This document shows positions 1 through 13,200 of a stretch of 64,000 nucleotides of DNA, piece after piece. The notes beneath the pieces were generated by a model that had not been told where the DNA came from, searched no databases, and was given only the letters and a program-made list of their open reading frames with translations. Position 1 is the stretch's first letter. Every line of letters begins with the position of its first letter. A program made the position numbers and the translations under genes. The stretch lies in assembly GCA_920105625.2 (NCBI GenBank), contig OV050033.1, positions 3,266,001 to 3,330,000 of the forward strand, given 5' to 3'. Source of the stretch: Clusia tigrina (Eukaryota > Arthropoda > Insecta > Diptera > Clusiidae).

Positions 1-215
1 AAACGAATCAACATGAATTCAAATTATACATGCACTGGATATGATGGGTTTTTGTTGCTATGTTATTGTCTATGTCATCAGTGTTGTTGTATCTTTCTGT
101 CATAATATGATGATGCGGTCTCGTTTACACTAATATATAATCTCCTTGCAGATTTGAACTACAAGAGGTCTATGTACAAGAGGTCGATATAGAGTGTCCA
201 GTTATAAGTTGAACA

Positions 216-358
216 TTTATAGAACAGTGTTATAGAACAATGTTATAGAACAGTGTTATAGAACAATGTTATAGAACAGTGTCATAGAATAGTGTTATGG
301 AACAGTGTCATAGAACAGTGTTATGGAACAGTGTCATAGAACAGCGTTCTATAGAACA
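216..358. repeat. 13-bp minisatellite
   Basis: About ten tandem copies of a 13-bp unit close to GTGTTATAGAACA. The first six copies alternate GTG and ATG starts. Later copies vary to GTGTCATAGAACA and GTGTTATGGAACA. No open frame uses it. The alternation suggests growth by duplication of a 26-bp dimer. Confidence 0.9.
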
Positions 359-1011
359 ATAGTGATATCGTCTCTTTCCCGAATACAATGAAAAGCGGTG
401 TACTGTGAAACCGGAATAGGAACCTTAAAGACCAATTTTGCTTTGCTTAAAGACCAATCATTACTCTTAAATTTCCAAAGTAAACAGATTGGGCATTATG
501 CATAAAAATTGACAATTGCTCTTTGCTCGGCTATCAAGCAATTTCCGAACAATTCCTCAGTCATGTGCAGCACCTCATTCATCTGTAACCATGGCACAAA
601 TTTACATTTTAACGCAAAATTCCTTGCATAACTATGCAAATAGGACACTAGGAGCATTTTCTTAACCCTCTCTATCGCAAAGGCGGACTCTAAACTCAAT
701 TTATGTTTGTCAGAAGCCAATTTGCTCTTTTCCCTGAACCCCAGCTGCCCCAGTAGGGCTTTTGTGAGCGATTCACGCCCATTCCGTGGCAATTCAGCTT
801 GTTTACCGCATGTACGAGTAGCTGCCCATATTGAAAAATTCGCTGGCATGCTGTGGGAAAAAGTTTCATTACGAAGTGAATTTATTTTTGCTTCAATATT
901 TTTCATCTACAATAATTAATCTCAAGTTCCCACCCGCTCATAATTAGCATCTCGAGCCGCTTACAGAATGAGCGCAAAATTCAAATTCAGTCTCAGCCGT
1001 AGCCGCAACCA
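359..1011. other. No supportable gene
   Basis: Unique AT-rich sequence. Open frames of 136 and 70 codons overlap on opposite strands around 500-920, but neither has recognisable motifs or convincing splice sites. I read them as chance. Confidence 0.5.
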
Positions 1012-1343
1012 GCACCACCACCAGCAGCAGCAGCAGCAGCAGGCACCACAACAACAAGAGGCACATAAGTGCAACAAAAGATATTCAAAACTAATTTCAG
1101 ATATGCATCTTGAAATAATGCCTCCGCGCTCCTCTGCCCTTTTCTGTGAGGTTTTTGTTTTGTTTTATAGTGCAACACGCCTTCGCGCTGGCAGACTCCG
1201 AGCGTCGCAGGCTGCAGGAGGGAGCAGCAGCCAACAACGAACAGTTTCCAATATGTGCGCTTCCGTACGAAAACTCCAAGGAACAGAAAAGCAACAGCCA
1301 CAGTAACAACAACAACAGCAACAACAACAGCAACAACAACAAT
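1012..1343. repeat. CAG and CAA (opa-type) repeats
   Basis: A pure (CAG)7 run lies at 1022-1042 and a CAA/CAG run at 1304-1343. Such repeats code for Gln tracts in fly regulatory genes but are also common in leaders and introns. The frames through them are short and lack other protein-like sequence, so I do not call a coding exon. Confidence 0.75.
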
Positions 1344-1629
1344 GCGAGTGAACGCGTATGCGAACGAAATGAATTAAATCCAATCACTTGCAACACCGGC
1401 CGACCAGCAGACGAGGCCGCCAGACCGCCAGCATGCAAAGCGCAAGCAGAGATGCAAAAGCACAACCGTAAGATACACAAAAGTAATATTCGTCATAATC
1501 ATAATGATAGGCTTTCAAAGCGTAGAAGAACGAGCGAGCGAGCGAGCGGTGCAGCCGGCCAGCCAGGCAGCCAGGCAGCGATCCGGCCAACGAAAGCAGA
1601 ACTTTGCTGGTAATGATGATGACTGGACT

Positions 1630-1953
1630 CGTCGTCGTCCATCGTCATCTTCATCTTCATCGTCATCATCGTCCAGCGCCCTTCCACCGAAATGCAAAAC
1701 CCAAAGTGCTGTGCACACACACACATACACAAAAGCACCCATATTCGCAGGCAGGGAGCAGAGAGCAGCGCACGATCCATGCAAATTAAATGAAGCGTAC
1801 GTAGCAGGTTCCCATGACCGCCAAACCAAGCACACACAGCGGAGCAGCCGTCCGCCTGCCCAGCACACCTTGCTGAGTGTCTCGTGCAGAGCTGCTGCTC
1901 TTGCCTACTTGACTGGCTGGCTGCCTGTGTGCCTGCCTGCCTGCCTGCCTGGC
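1630..1953. repeat. TCG/TCA trinucleotide and TGCC tetranucleotide repeats
   Basis: 1630-1674 is a mixed GTC/TCA/TCT/TCG trinucleotide run and 1929-1951 is about six TGCC units. The DNA between is GC-richer than the surroundings, with short CA and GAGC runs. Open frames on both strands here come from the repeats. Confidence 0.7.
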
Positions 1954-4900
1954 TCAGCTGCGCCTCCTCATTTTCCCATTCATTCATGTTTGTGGCGCAT
2001 TTGAGGCTTGCCCAGTGCCCATTGTGGTGCTCGCCTGCTCTCCTGCCTGCGTTTGAGTGTCATAAATCCTTAGCGTTAATAATATGCACCTTGTGCTTCA
2101 CGTGCGACGACTTAACTTAAATTGAACCATGCCTGTTTGGGCCAAGTGGAGCATTACTGCGTTTGAAGCTTCAGCAGAGCACGGCTTTGGATACTTGGCC
2201 CAGGAATGCGAGTATTTGAGAAAATTATAACAAACGAAATTATTTTGATTGAAAATTTCTTTTCAAGTATGCAAAGAAGGATTCGCATGCGCCTCGCTAA
2301 ACCCAGCCTGGCTGCAACACCGAAATAGGCGTTCGTTGCGGCCGCTTAATAAATCGATTTTTACTTTACACGAGGCACACCACACGAGATAACCATAAGG
2401 ATCGGGAGCAAACGTCGGCAGCAACGACCACTGCTGCAGCCAACTGGGTGAGCAACACTCCCAAGCCGCCAGCCCCCTGCCCGCCTGCCACTTGCAGCAA
2501 TCGAAACATTGCCAGACTATTACAATGAGGCTGATGTGGCTGCCACCAAGCGCAGCCGGCTCAGAGACCCACCGTACACGCTGCGGACTTTTATGGTAAA
2601 CAGTTTTCAGACGAGTCCATGGCAGCAGCATTTGCCACAGCTCGGACAGCCAAAGCAGCAATTGCAGTTAAGTGGAGCTACGTGCTAAAGTTAAGCCAAC
2701 TTTTAGAGGAGGGAATTTAGAAAGAAAAACAACAACAAAAATGATTTAAAATAAAATGAAATGAAATTTAATTTCGATTTGGATTTTATTTCTGTTTTAA
2801 AATTATAATTCACACTGCTCGTGCATGCACTGCTCCTCACCGCAGAGTCTCCGGTCGCAGCCGAGCGCACTGGCACTTGCGACACTTCAATACTGGCTGC
2901 TCACGAACAGAGGCTACCATGTTTATGTTTATGTTTTAGGCATGCCGCATGTAAATGCAACGTGATGACCCTAAGAAAAGTAGCCGCACTGCAAAGTAGC
3001 CGCCTTATTGCCCCCAAATACTATCACGATTCCACATCTTTCAGGATTGCAGTTTATGCTAAATGGGAGACGATTGCTTGGCAACAATTAAAATTTTACT
3101 ACTCCGAGCATTTAATAACCGCTCAACGGGCTGAGCAGCCAACTGAGTATTAATGCCCCACCAAAGGGCATTCCAAGGAATCAGGCACGGCAGCAACGGC
3201 GGCATTCATAACCAAAAATTCCCAATAATGTTGCATGCAGCCGAAATTTGCGGCGTGAAACTACGCTTTTATGACAAAATCATGCATGCTTTTTAATTCG
3301 TTGGCAGCGGATCTGGCAGCAGTAGCTGCAGTGCGCCCACATTTGTGCCACTACGCTGTTTTATAAGCAGCCACGTTCTCCGATTTTATTTGTTTTCAGC
3401 CTAAATCACCACTGGCGCTGCTCAGCTGCAACGTCATCATCAACCGCAGCTTCAGGCTCAATCTCAACCTCAGTCGCCGTCGCGGCGTTATGCAGCGTTA
3501 AGCACGCATAATTTTAATTTATTTAAAGTGATCTTCGGAGTCTCGAACAACAACAAAGCAGCACATTTTACGCGCCAAAAACTGCGCACCATATTTGCAC
3601 AAACAAAGAAGCTGAGAGAAACGTATGAGAAGCCTTCGGGGCGGAGCTCCCGTATTGCAAAAACGTTGATCAAAAGTTTTCAGCCAGTGAAGTCGACATG
3701 CACGCTGCATATTGCCTGCATATGATGGGCCCATCATCAACCGCAACATCCCATAACCTCACCACCATTCCCACCATCGGCAACACAATCATCGTCGTCA
3801 TCGTCGTCGTCGAACACAAGCAACAACATCATTTGCAATCCCTCATCCTCATCATAAACGGCATTTTGTGCTGCAGGAGGAGGCGTACGTGCGCAGAGCA
3901 CACAAATTCATAGGCTGTGGGAACTATTGCCGCACATTCCTTCCACCGCATGAGCCCATATCGTGCCGTTCAAATCTGCATTTCTTTGGCTAAATGCAAA
4001 CGAGATTGGTCGACGGATCTTTCCATGGCTTTGATGTGCGCTCATGAACTCTCCTCTGCCCCACTCGTTGCTTCTTCCGCTGCTTGTGTTCCACGGTAGT
4101 CGTGCTCAGGTTATAAAAAACTGCAGAAACAACAACATGAGCAGCGCCATGGAAATCTGACAGTTGTCATGCGAGCACTTTCAGAGCAGGCATCATTATT
4201 GCGTCCACTTTTGAGAGCTGGTAAATTGGCGACGAGAACAGGAAATGTGAAGAATACTTGCAAGTGCGAGGAAATGGCTCCGAAAAGGGGATCCGTAAGC
4301 GAACGATATAAATATAGATGAGAGTAACATACAATAATCCTCCTGATCTCTTTTCACAATACACAATTTACCGCATGTTGCATTTTGTGCTGTTCTAAAA
4401 TTCGTTTGGAGCAGTCTCGGCATGCCAACTAATTCTCAATAATATCTCTCTATGAACTCTCAACCAGTTGAATGTCTTTCTTCGTATCCTCTAAAAAAAA
4501 TCCTGTGAATTGAAATGGTATTTTTCATACCAGTAATAAATTCAAAGACAAGTGAATTGAAAATTCTCCAAGAGACAAGGACCTAAGTTATTCAATTTGC
4601 ACCCATTTCTATGGTGGAACTGTTCTGGATCTTTTATTTGTTTCCTTATGGTTAGTGTTGCTCCCAGTGCGTTCATTCTTTTCAATGAAATTCTCCAAAA
4701 AATAGTAATACAAAATTGAAGGCACCCCACGTATTGTTCCATCCTTCATGTATGAACATCAATGTTCAGAGACCCCAGTGCAGTCTGTGGTATCCTGCTT
4801 TGCTTCGTTACTCAAACTACAATTTCTAAGATTAGAATTACATTTATTATTGTTTTTCACTAATGCTCCGTAGTTAACCACCGAGTATTGGGTTTATTCC

Positions 4901-7180
4901 CTTAAATATCGGCATCTTTTTTATTGGTTCTTATTCTTTCTTCTACGAATGGTGCAGCCATGTATGTCCTTCGGATATAGTTAGGTCTACAACTTGTTGA
5001 AAGTAATATTTTAAATTTTTAACTAAAGTATCCTCCAAGCTCCAAAATTGAATGTCCTTCAGTTGAATTGCTAAAATATATGATGATCTATGATAATGAA
5101 GCTCCAGTGTAGTGAGGGTTCTAAGCAAGTTTTGGTCTAGAAATATTTCAAACCACAGTCGGTCAGGAAGCCGAGAATTGTAAGTTTTTTTCGTATTTGG
5201 TCTATATGTTAGGTAAATCATACTGATAGATCTTTATCAAAAACCTGATATTCGTTGATAATGCGAACAGAGATTTCTTCAGCCAACCGAGAAGTCTGAT
5301 AAGAGAAACAGTGGCTTGTTCGGTATATATTCGGCATCCCCTATTCCCTCATATAGGGCAACTATTCCTACTCACTGCTAACTCTCAATAAGAATGTAAG
5401 GTCCCAATCGGAATCTCACGGGTCACTTGAGTATTTGGAATAAAAGTTTTGTTCCGGAAATCCTGTAATAATGAGATGGTACGGATCAGATCTTGGTTCT
5501 CTAAATAGACTGCTCTCTTTTAATTTCCACTAAATTCCGGACTTCACGCTTAAATGGATTCGACCACCTCAATATGCTTTCACTTGTCCGGCTAAAAGGT
5601 AGTCAGTTAGATTGCTCTCTTTGTATTTCCACTGGTTCCTGGCTTCATAATCAGAATCACGTTTAAACGGATTGGACCACATCCATATATTTCCAAGTAT
5701 GTCAAGTGTTCAAAGTATGAAGTGCTAGAGAAAGGAGATCCATGGTAAGATCTCCTTAGATATACAGATAGATATATTTAAGGGTGTTATACACTGCGAC
5801 CTGATGCCCCTATTTATTTGAAAGATGAGGATAGTCTCATCTATAAATTTTCTGTCATGCTAATTTTCGACAGGAATTCATATATTTTGGAGGAATCAAG
5901 ATGAGGGATCTTGCTCATATCTAAGACATATTCTCCAAAACACCTGAGTCTATTGTGTGCCAATGGTCCGCAGTCTGCGATCAGGTGAACTCCTTAGATT
6001 GAGTATAATTTTTATTGATAATATAACAAAATATATTCCAAATAAAGAGTGTGCTGCAGAGGTCAAATAAGGAGACTCCCAAAGAAATTTCCATCTTCAA
6101 GAATGGTTTACCATCAGGAATCGAGGGTCAAAATTTATTGAGCATCTTTCGAAATAGTGGATGTTACTGATATCATAAGCATCATGAAATCACTTGGAAT
6201 AACAACTTTGGAGCATATTCTCCGACTACAAAATATTGTTGATACACTCCAAGAGGAGTATAAGGCTCAGACCCAAAAAAAGGATATGGATATCAGAACT
6301 CCACAAGCAGACATGATGTCCATAGCAGTAACTCAGAGAAGAAAGACACGATTGCCAAAAGTGGGAACTGAAAAATATCTGAAAAAGTTCTTCAGAAGTT
6401 TAGTTTCAAATGAGTTCAACAGCCACGCCCACAGATCCACAATGCTACTAAAATTTATGTGACTTTAGCTAAAAGTACAAAAAATTGTTGTGTGCCAGGC
6501 ACATGCAAATATGTGGCAGAAAAAAGCAACAGCTGGCGGAAGGATCAGCACTCGTGGAAGCTCCACCGCAACAAATAAGGGGACACGGAGAAGAGGCGCG
6601 AAAATCCATTTGCCAATACCGAGAACCGAACCTCAATTCGTCTGTCAAACACGTCAGAGACGTCAAAACTAAATTAACTGTTATTTAGCGCGCAACTCAA
6701 ATTAATTACACGGCGCCGCGCGCAACTTTGAAATGCGGTTGCACTAAAGTGCCAGGATTGAGGCGCTGACAAAGCGGCGAAAGAGCGCTCGAACAAATTT
6801 TAAGAAATAGTGTTGAAAAGCAATAAAACTGCTGGCACCAAATTACGGCCTGGAGATGGTGGTGATGGTGGCGGAGGAGCGGCGCCGATGTTGGTGTTAA
6901 ATGCAACAGCAGCGTCAGCAGACGTCATGTGGTGCAGCGTAGCGAGAGGCGCCGTTTGGAACCCTTTCATTTTCTACCCAAGTTTTGCTTTTATCTTTTT
7001 CATGCTTTTATTTTTTTGGACGCTCATAAACTGCGGCAGTGTGAGGTCCGTTTCGGAGCCCATTGTGGAAGCTGTGAGTAGGAGGAAGTTAAGGCAAGCT
7101 TTCCCAAGCTCGTAGCATAAAATTTGCCTACCGGCGATTCTTTTTTTATATTCATTAACCAAATTTTCATGAATTTGTTG
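1954..7180. other. Long stretch without a supportable gene
   Basis: Mostly unique AT-rich DNA with no protein-like frame, no tRNA and no recognisable element. A short TCATCGTCGTC-type run lies near 3787-3810. A diverged duplication is visible: 5509-5590 (gactgctctctttt ... ggattcgaccacc) resembles 5610-5692 (gattgctctctttg ... ggattggaccaca). The frame at 6157-6462 (101 codons) has no recognisable motif. Confidence 0.5.
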
Positions 7181-7555
7181 GTATAAAAAGGACAACTTTT
7201 GAGGTACTCCCGTGCGCTCCGTTTTGATTGGATTCGATATTTTTTCTTGCCACATGGCAGGCGGCTACTGCAGCCGCTACCTTGACTTGGCGGACTGAAG
7301 TTATGAATTTGAAATGAATACCGGGAACTGTGAGTGGCAAATCGCCACCGTTTCCACGCTCGCCAGATACAGGAAGCAGGACTTCCAAACGCGACTACCA
7401 ACAAAATCCATTAATCTTCTGGCGCACAAATTTGTTTGGCATGAGTAGCGGCGCGCTTTGGTGTGCTGCTCACCGCAGACTAGAGGCGGAAACTTCGTTT
7501 TGCATGGCCTGAGAGTGCTCTCGCAGTCACGGCGACGGCGGTGGTGGAGCCGTCA
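7181..7555 (+). promoter_or_regulatory. Possible TATA promoter with non-coding first exon
   Basis: GGTATAAAAAGG at 7180-7191 is a canonical TATA box. About 375 bp downstream, CAG|GTAGGTGAGT (junction near 7555/7556) is a good splice-donor match. A transcript starting about 30 bp after the TATA box would give a leader exon of roughly 340 nt without a long frame. There is no clear initiator at the expected place, so the pairing is inference only. Confidence 0.25.
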
Positions 7556-7658
7556 GGTAGGTGAGTGAGATTGCTTCGCTAAAACAAAGGGATGCGCCCG
7601 GCCAATTTCGCGTAACTGTTCTAGCCACATTTGGAAAAGAGTCTGTTTGTTTGTGACG

Positions 7659-7697
7659 TCTGCTGCTGCTGCTGCTGCTGTTGTTGTTGTTGTTGTT
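7659..7697. repeat. CTG/TTG trinucleotide repeat
   Basis: A run of CTG units changes into TTG units, the reverse complement of an opa-type CAG/CAA repeat. No frame around it looks coding. Confidence 0.85.
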
Positions 7698-8793
7698 TTG
7701 GACTTAATCAAACTTAATTGTGTTCCGCAGAAAAGTGTTCCTTCGCCCTAATTTGCCTATATGCAAAAGTCAATTAATTTCGTGGCTGTGTTGGTGCAGT
7801 CCCCATGCGCAGTGTTTGGAAATTTTATTGTGTTCCTTTGTCGAAAATTGCCCGCAATTTATGTTGTTCGAATTATTATTTTTTCCCTTTGTTGCAAAAT
7901 ACTCTCGTAATCTTGCTGTGTATCCTGTGGCCCGTGGTATGACAAGCACTTTTAGCGGGATGCCGATATCTCTGCCTTTCGATTTGTGGCCAATTTGAAT
8001 GTCTTCTTTGGAAGCTGTTGTTCAGTTGGTCGGTTATTTGCACTCAAATTATGATTAAGTATTATCAACGTTGTTTGCTGTTTGTTGTTGTTGTTGTGGT
8101 GGTTGTTGTTTGGTGTTGTTATGGCACAACTTGAGGGATTTGCTGGTCCGTTCCGCAGACACACTCAGACGCTGGACAGATACATTATAATAATAAAAAG
8201 CGGAAATGCTAATGATAGGTTCTCGCGCGCTCTCCTACCCCAGTCAATACATTATGACCGCAACGCTTCGTCCTTGCACACAGCAAACAGTCGGTCAGAG
8301 ACAGTCGGACACTCGGACAGTCAAACAGAGAGACAGCCGTGCAGTCGCAGCGGCCATCATACTCGTAAATATTTTTCCTTGCTGCTGCATTATTATTTAT
8401 GAATATAATTTGTGTGATGTTTCTCCATCTGCCAATGCGCCCTGCTCGTTGCGCCCTGCCCGATGGTCCCACCAAGCAACTCCGAACGTCTGCCCAGACT
8501 GTGTGGTTCATAGGCAAATTCGCCCAAATGAAATATCACGTTCCAATTTTATTGTGGCTAATTTACTTGTGAGGCGGATTTGAGTATTTTACACAAATTA
8601 AATTGCAAATATCCTTTGTTTTATGACTGTGCCTGTCAGTGGAGTCCCATACAGGGCGGGGTTTGCGCATGGTTCCAAGAAAACAGCCAATTCAGTTAAA
8701 ATATTTGGAACTGTGTGTGCGGGAGTTTTATTTGAATTTCTCGGTATTATTGTACTCAAGCTTGAATGGTCTGACAATTGAAGAGAAATCGAA
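7698..8793. other. No supportable gene
   Basis: Unique sequence with a GTT run at 8075-8110. Overlapping frames of 60-125 codons on both strands between 8080 and 8580 have no recognisable motif. Confidence 0.45.
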
Positions 8794-10246
8794 AGAGAGA
8801 GAGAGAGAGAGAGAGAGAGAAGAATAATATAGAAACTGAAAAACTTAAAGAGAGAGAGAAATGCGGGAAGGGAGAGAAAAATAATGAAATAGAGATAAAG
8901 AGAGAGAGAGAGAAAGAGAGGGAAAACAAGAGACCGAAAGAGAGGCAAAGGGTGAGAAAAAGAGAGACAAAGAGAAACAGAGAAAAGAGAGGAGAAAATA
9001 GAGAAAAAAGATAGAAGTATGTAAGAAAGACAGAGAAGGAGAGAGATAGAGAGATAGGGAGAAAGAGAAAGAGATAAAGAGAGGGGCGAGACAAAGCGAG
9101 AGAATAAGAGAGGCAGAAAGAGAGAGTGAGAAAAATAGAGAGAGAGAAATAGTGAGAAAAAGGGAGTGGAATACAAAGAGATAAAAATAAAAGAGAGAAA
9201 GAGGAAAAACAAAAAAGAGAAGGAGAGAAATACAAAACAGAGAAAGAGAGAAACTAATAGAGTCTAAGAGAAAAAGAGAGAAAGAGAGAGATAAAATGGG
9301 TAAAGGGAGAGAAAAAGGGTTAAATAGAGATAAAGAGAGAAAGAGAGAGACAAAGAGAAAGAGAGAGACAAAGAGAGCGAATGGAGACAAAGGGTGATTA
9401 GGATAGAGACTCAGAAAAACGGAGAAAAAGAGAGGGGAAAAAAGAGAAAAGAGATGGAAGCAGATAAAAAAGACAAAGAAGGAGACAGATAGAGAGAGAG
9501 GGAGAAAGAGAAAGGCGAGACAAAGATACAGAGAGTTACAGAGAGAGATAGAAAGAGGGAGAGAAAGAGATAGATAAAAATACACAAAACTTGAAGAGAA
9601 AGACAAAAAAATTAAAGAGAGAAACAAAAAGAGCCAGGGAGAGAGAGTTAGAGTGAGAGAAAGAGAAAGAGAGAGAAGAATAGTATAGAAAAAGAAAAAG
9701 CGAAAAAATGAAAGAACAAAGAGAGAGAAATATAGATATAGAGAAAGAAAGATAGCGAAATACAGAGAAAGGGTAAGAAAGAGACAGCCAGAAGGAAAAT
9801 GAGAAAAAATATGGAAAGAGAGAGATAAAGAGAAAAAAAGAGAGAGAAAAAGAGAAAAATATAGATAATGAAAAATAATGTTAATGAAAATAGACAAATA
9901 AAGAGAGATATAGAAATAGAAATAGGGAGAAAAATGGAGAGATAGAAAGTGATGTACAGAAATAGAAATAGAGAAAAAAATGGAGAGAAAGAATAGAGAA
10001 AAAAAAAGAGAAAAAGAGACAAAGAAAGAGAGATAAAGAGAGAGAGAGAGAGAGATAGACAGACATAAAGAAACCGAGAAATAAAATGGAGAAATATAAA
10101 TAGAAAAAGGGATAATAAGACAGAATGAGAGAAAGAGGAAAAAATAAAAAGAAGAAGAGAAAGTCAGACAGTGAGACAGAGAGAAAAAGAGAGAGAGAGA
10201 AAGGAAAATGGAGAGAGAAACAGAGAGCGGGAAATAGAAAGAGAGG
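8794..10246. repeat. 1.45-kb polypurine GA-rich block
   Basis: Starts with pure (GA)n at 8794-8821 and continues for 1.45 kb as GA/GAAA/GACA/GATA variants. The plus strand is almost all purine. A higher-order period is visible. The stretch near 9004 (aaaaaagatagaagtatgta) recurs near 9446, the stretch near 8965 recurs near 9408, and the block at 8812 (agagagagaagaataatata) recurs at 9668, which is about twice 430. Minus-strand frames of up to 350 codons here encode only Ser/Leu/Phe and are artefacts. The block could bind GAGA factor or form triplex DNA, but that is inference from composition. Confidence 0.92.
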
Positions 10247-13200
10247 CTACAAACACTTTTACACTTTTTCTCGTGATAATCTGCCCCTCACACAAACTCT
10301 CCTATGCAAAATCTGAAGTGTTGAAGAAATTATTGTCACCAACTATGGACAAAATCTGTGAGCACTTGAAAATATGTAAATCACCATGATGGGGGATGGA
10401 AAAGAAGCAACAACCAAAAAATTCAGATCTCAAGAACAAAAAGGTCTTCTTTTTATAAATTATCTCTCTGACATAGTGGGCACATATAGGAAGCGGAAAC
10501 AAAAAAAATGGAGATATCATGAAGGAAGAGTTCACATTTTCAAAGAAGATATAAACATACTGAAAATTATCTTGGTAGCAGTCAGAGTCGAGGTTAGACG
10601 CAACTGTCGAGCACCGTTGTACCGTGACTCAGTTATCTTTCAGCCGCTTCATTGATGATACACTTTGTTTTAGATCATGTCTGAAGTCAATACAAAGTCT
10701 GGTCCCGCTCTTGGCAACCGTCCAGGCACATCTCTTTTCACTTAACTCAGTTTTACCCAACGGCAAGGCCCGCAAATTGCTACTGCAAGAATCTATGCGG
10801 CCAGTCAGTCCGTCAGCCAGCCAGCTCAGCCGCACAAAGCTGCCGCACAAACTTAAATGCTCATCTTCATTTATCATATTTAATAATAATAAACTCATAA
10901 ACGCATGCGGCCAACAGCTCGCCGACCGCCGCCTGCAGCCCGCAGCTCCGCGCTCCAGCTCGTATGTGGCTGGACAAAAGCGGATGTGCCGAAAGTAATC
11001 AACACACACCATCCCCGTCCAAGGGGTTATTAAAAGATGATTTGCATAAGCTCAGAGTTGATGATGGCGAGTGATGATTCCGAGTGATGATAAACCTGCC
11101 TCAGGAGGGGAGGTAGCGCAGAGGAGATACAAATTTTGTGGTTTTTAGCACGAGTTTTTAATAAAACCACAAGGATTAAGCAATAAACCACAACAATAAC
11201 AACAATAGCGATAGCAACCACAAAAGCGGCGTCCAGCAGTGTTGAATGGAGCTGCTTTAATGAAAGCCCAGGCGCAGCCGCAGCCAGAGACACGGACTCA
11301 TACGCAGCCACTGTTGCTGCTGTTTTGCTGATTGTTCGTCAGTCAGTTTGACGAAAGAAGATGTTTAAAATGAAATTGAGCGCTCGCTGCACAACAATGG
11401 AATAATGAAATAAAACCACGGAGAAGAGCGAAGAAGATTCTTAAATCACTTTCAAATTAGCACGGAAATCCAAGAATAATGATCATCACGAGAGTAGTCG
11501 TCGTCCTCTCGTAATTAGCATTCACAAAGTAGGAGGAAAACAATTACGTAGCATATTTCTCTAAAATTTCACTCACGCAGCGTTAATCCTGCCCAGCGTT
11601 GATGGGGCCGGTTTGGTTAGTCGCTGGAAATCAATTTCCTCTTTATATGAATATTTTTTACTGATCTCTTTCAGGGTCTTTGTGGTCATTAATTACATGT
11701 TTACAACCAAAACGCTTAAGAGCACCGACTTTAACACCTTTTCAGCGGCTACGGTCGGTCACCAGCCGGCAACGCTCACAGAGCGAACAGATAGTTTCCG
11801 AAGGGAGTCACTTTGTGCCTGTGGAATGCTCTGCTCAGTTCGTGCTGCTGTTGGTCTGTTAAACTGGGAACTGAAGTTTAAGTTAGTGTTGATGGTGGTG
11901 GTGTTGGTGGTGTTGGTGTTTACTCTGCTTGAGATTGCAGCGCAAGTTATAGAGCCCTGCATAGAACGGCCAAGCACCATTCATCTGGTGATTACCACGA
12001 TTTTATGTGTGTGTTTATGTGCTAATTGGGCCAAGCTGTACGCAAGTACGTACGTGAAAGCCGCCCGTAGCTGCCTACCAACTTATGTATCTGCGGCCTG
12101 TCTGCTTGTGCATTGTGTGGGCAACTGTTCTGTGCCAGGTTTGCTACGCATCATCCAAACCACATTGTTTTTTAATACAATTTTTATGATTGAAGACGCA
12201 GGTCTATGTAACAACTTAGATTTTAGTCGATGGTCACATTTTCAACACGGCTTGCAACATTGTTGCTAATAAAAATAACACCATTCGAGTTACCTCAGTT
12301 TAGGAAGTGATTTAGTCACTATATTCGAGGAAGATGTCTCTTTCACCTCGTGTGAAACCACCCTAATATTAAGGTTTTTTTAGTTTCATTTATTTCTGTT
12401 ATTAGGTATCAGAAATTACAGGTCTGATATATGCATTACAGAGATTTGCCGCAACATGTTTCTGAAGGCACAAATTTTCTCGTCAGCGTCAAGCGAAACA
12501 TGTTGCTGAGTTGACTGCGAAATGTGTGTTTTTATGCCCAGGAAAACTCAACAATATGTTGATAGATAGATAGATATATGCAGGGGGTTAGGCCGGAAAA
12601 CCGCAATAGGAGGAGGCCTCCAAGAACTCTGGTATTGATTCCTATTATACTCTAAGTATGGAAGTAGTCGATGGAGTGGTTAGATAGAGGATTGTTAAAT
12701 GGAAGGAAATATATTCTTGTAGTGAGTTTGTACATCTTTGTGAATCCGTGTGTGGTATCAGATGCTTTATTCAATATAACTAAACCTACTTAAGATCTAA
12801 GGCAGAATCAACATTTACTTAAGAACGTAATAATATTAAAATAGACGGAAAGAGCGATATCGTGAGTTCCATTTCTAATTTTTAAGATCGTTAAAATAAG
12901 AATGGCGTTACTCCCGCTCGATTAATAATGAATCCGACTATTCAAATCCGACTGAATATTCTTGAGAGATAGTAATTAGATTCAATTAAGATAGGTCAAC
13001 AATCATAATATTATTCCGCGGTTTATTTTTAATTCACTTCCGATATATTTTGGAGAGTTTTTTTGATGAAATGATGAACGGGGAAAGTATAGTTAAAACA
13101 ACCGCTGATATTCATCATTCCGATTTCCTTGTATAAAAATGTGTACAGATTCTGGAGCATCAGGTTGTACAAGTTTTGGGAATGATAAGTCTAAAACTCC

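Noticed and set aside
1146..1613. 155-codon frame with an Asn/Ser run
   Set aside because: The Asn run comes from the CAA repeat in one of three open frames. The flanking peptide has no recognisable feature and no acceptor or donor fits.
8598..10066. Minus-strand frames of up to 350 codons, rich in Ser, Leu and Phe
   Set aside because: They are translations of the GA repeat read on the pyrimidine strand. Several overlapping frames are open at once, as expected when stop codons cannot form in CT repeats.
11613..12269. 218-codon plus-strand frame
   Set aside because: Its product is a hydrophobic mixture without motifs, and a shorter frame lies opposite. No splice context or conserved pattern was seen.
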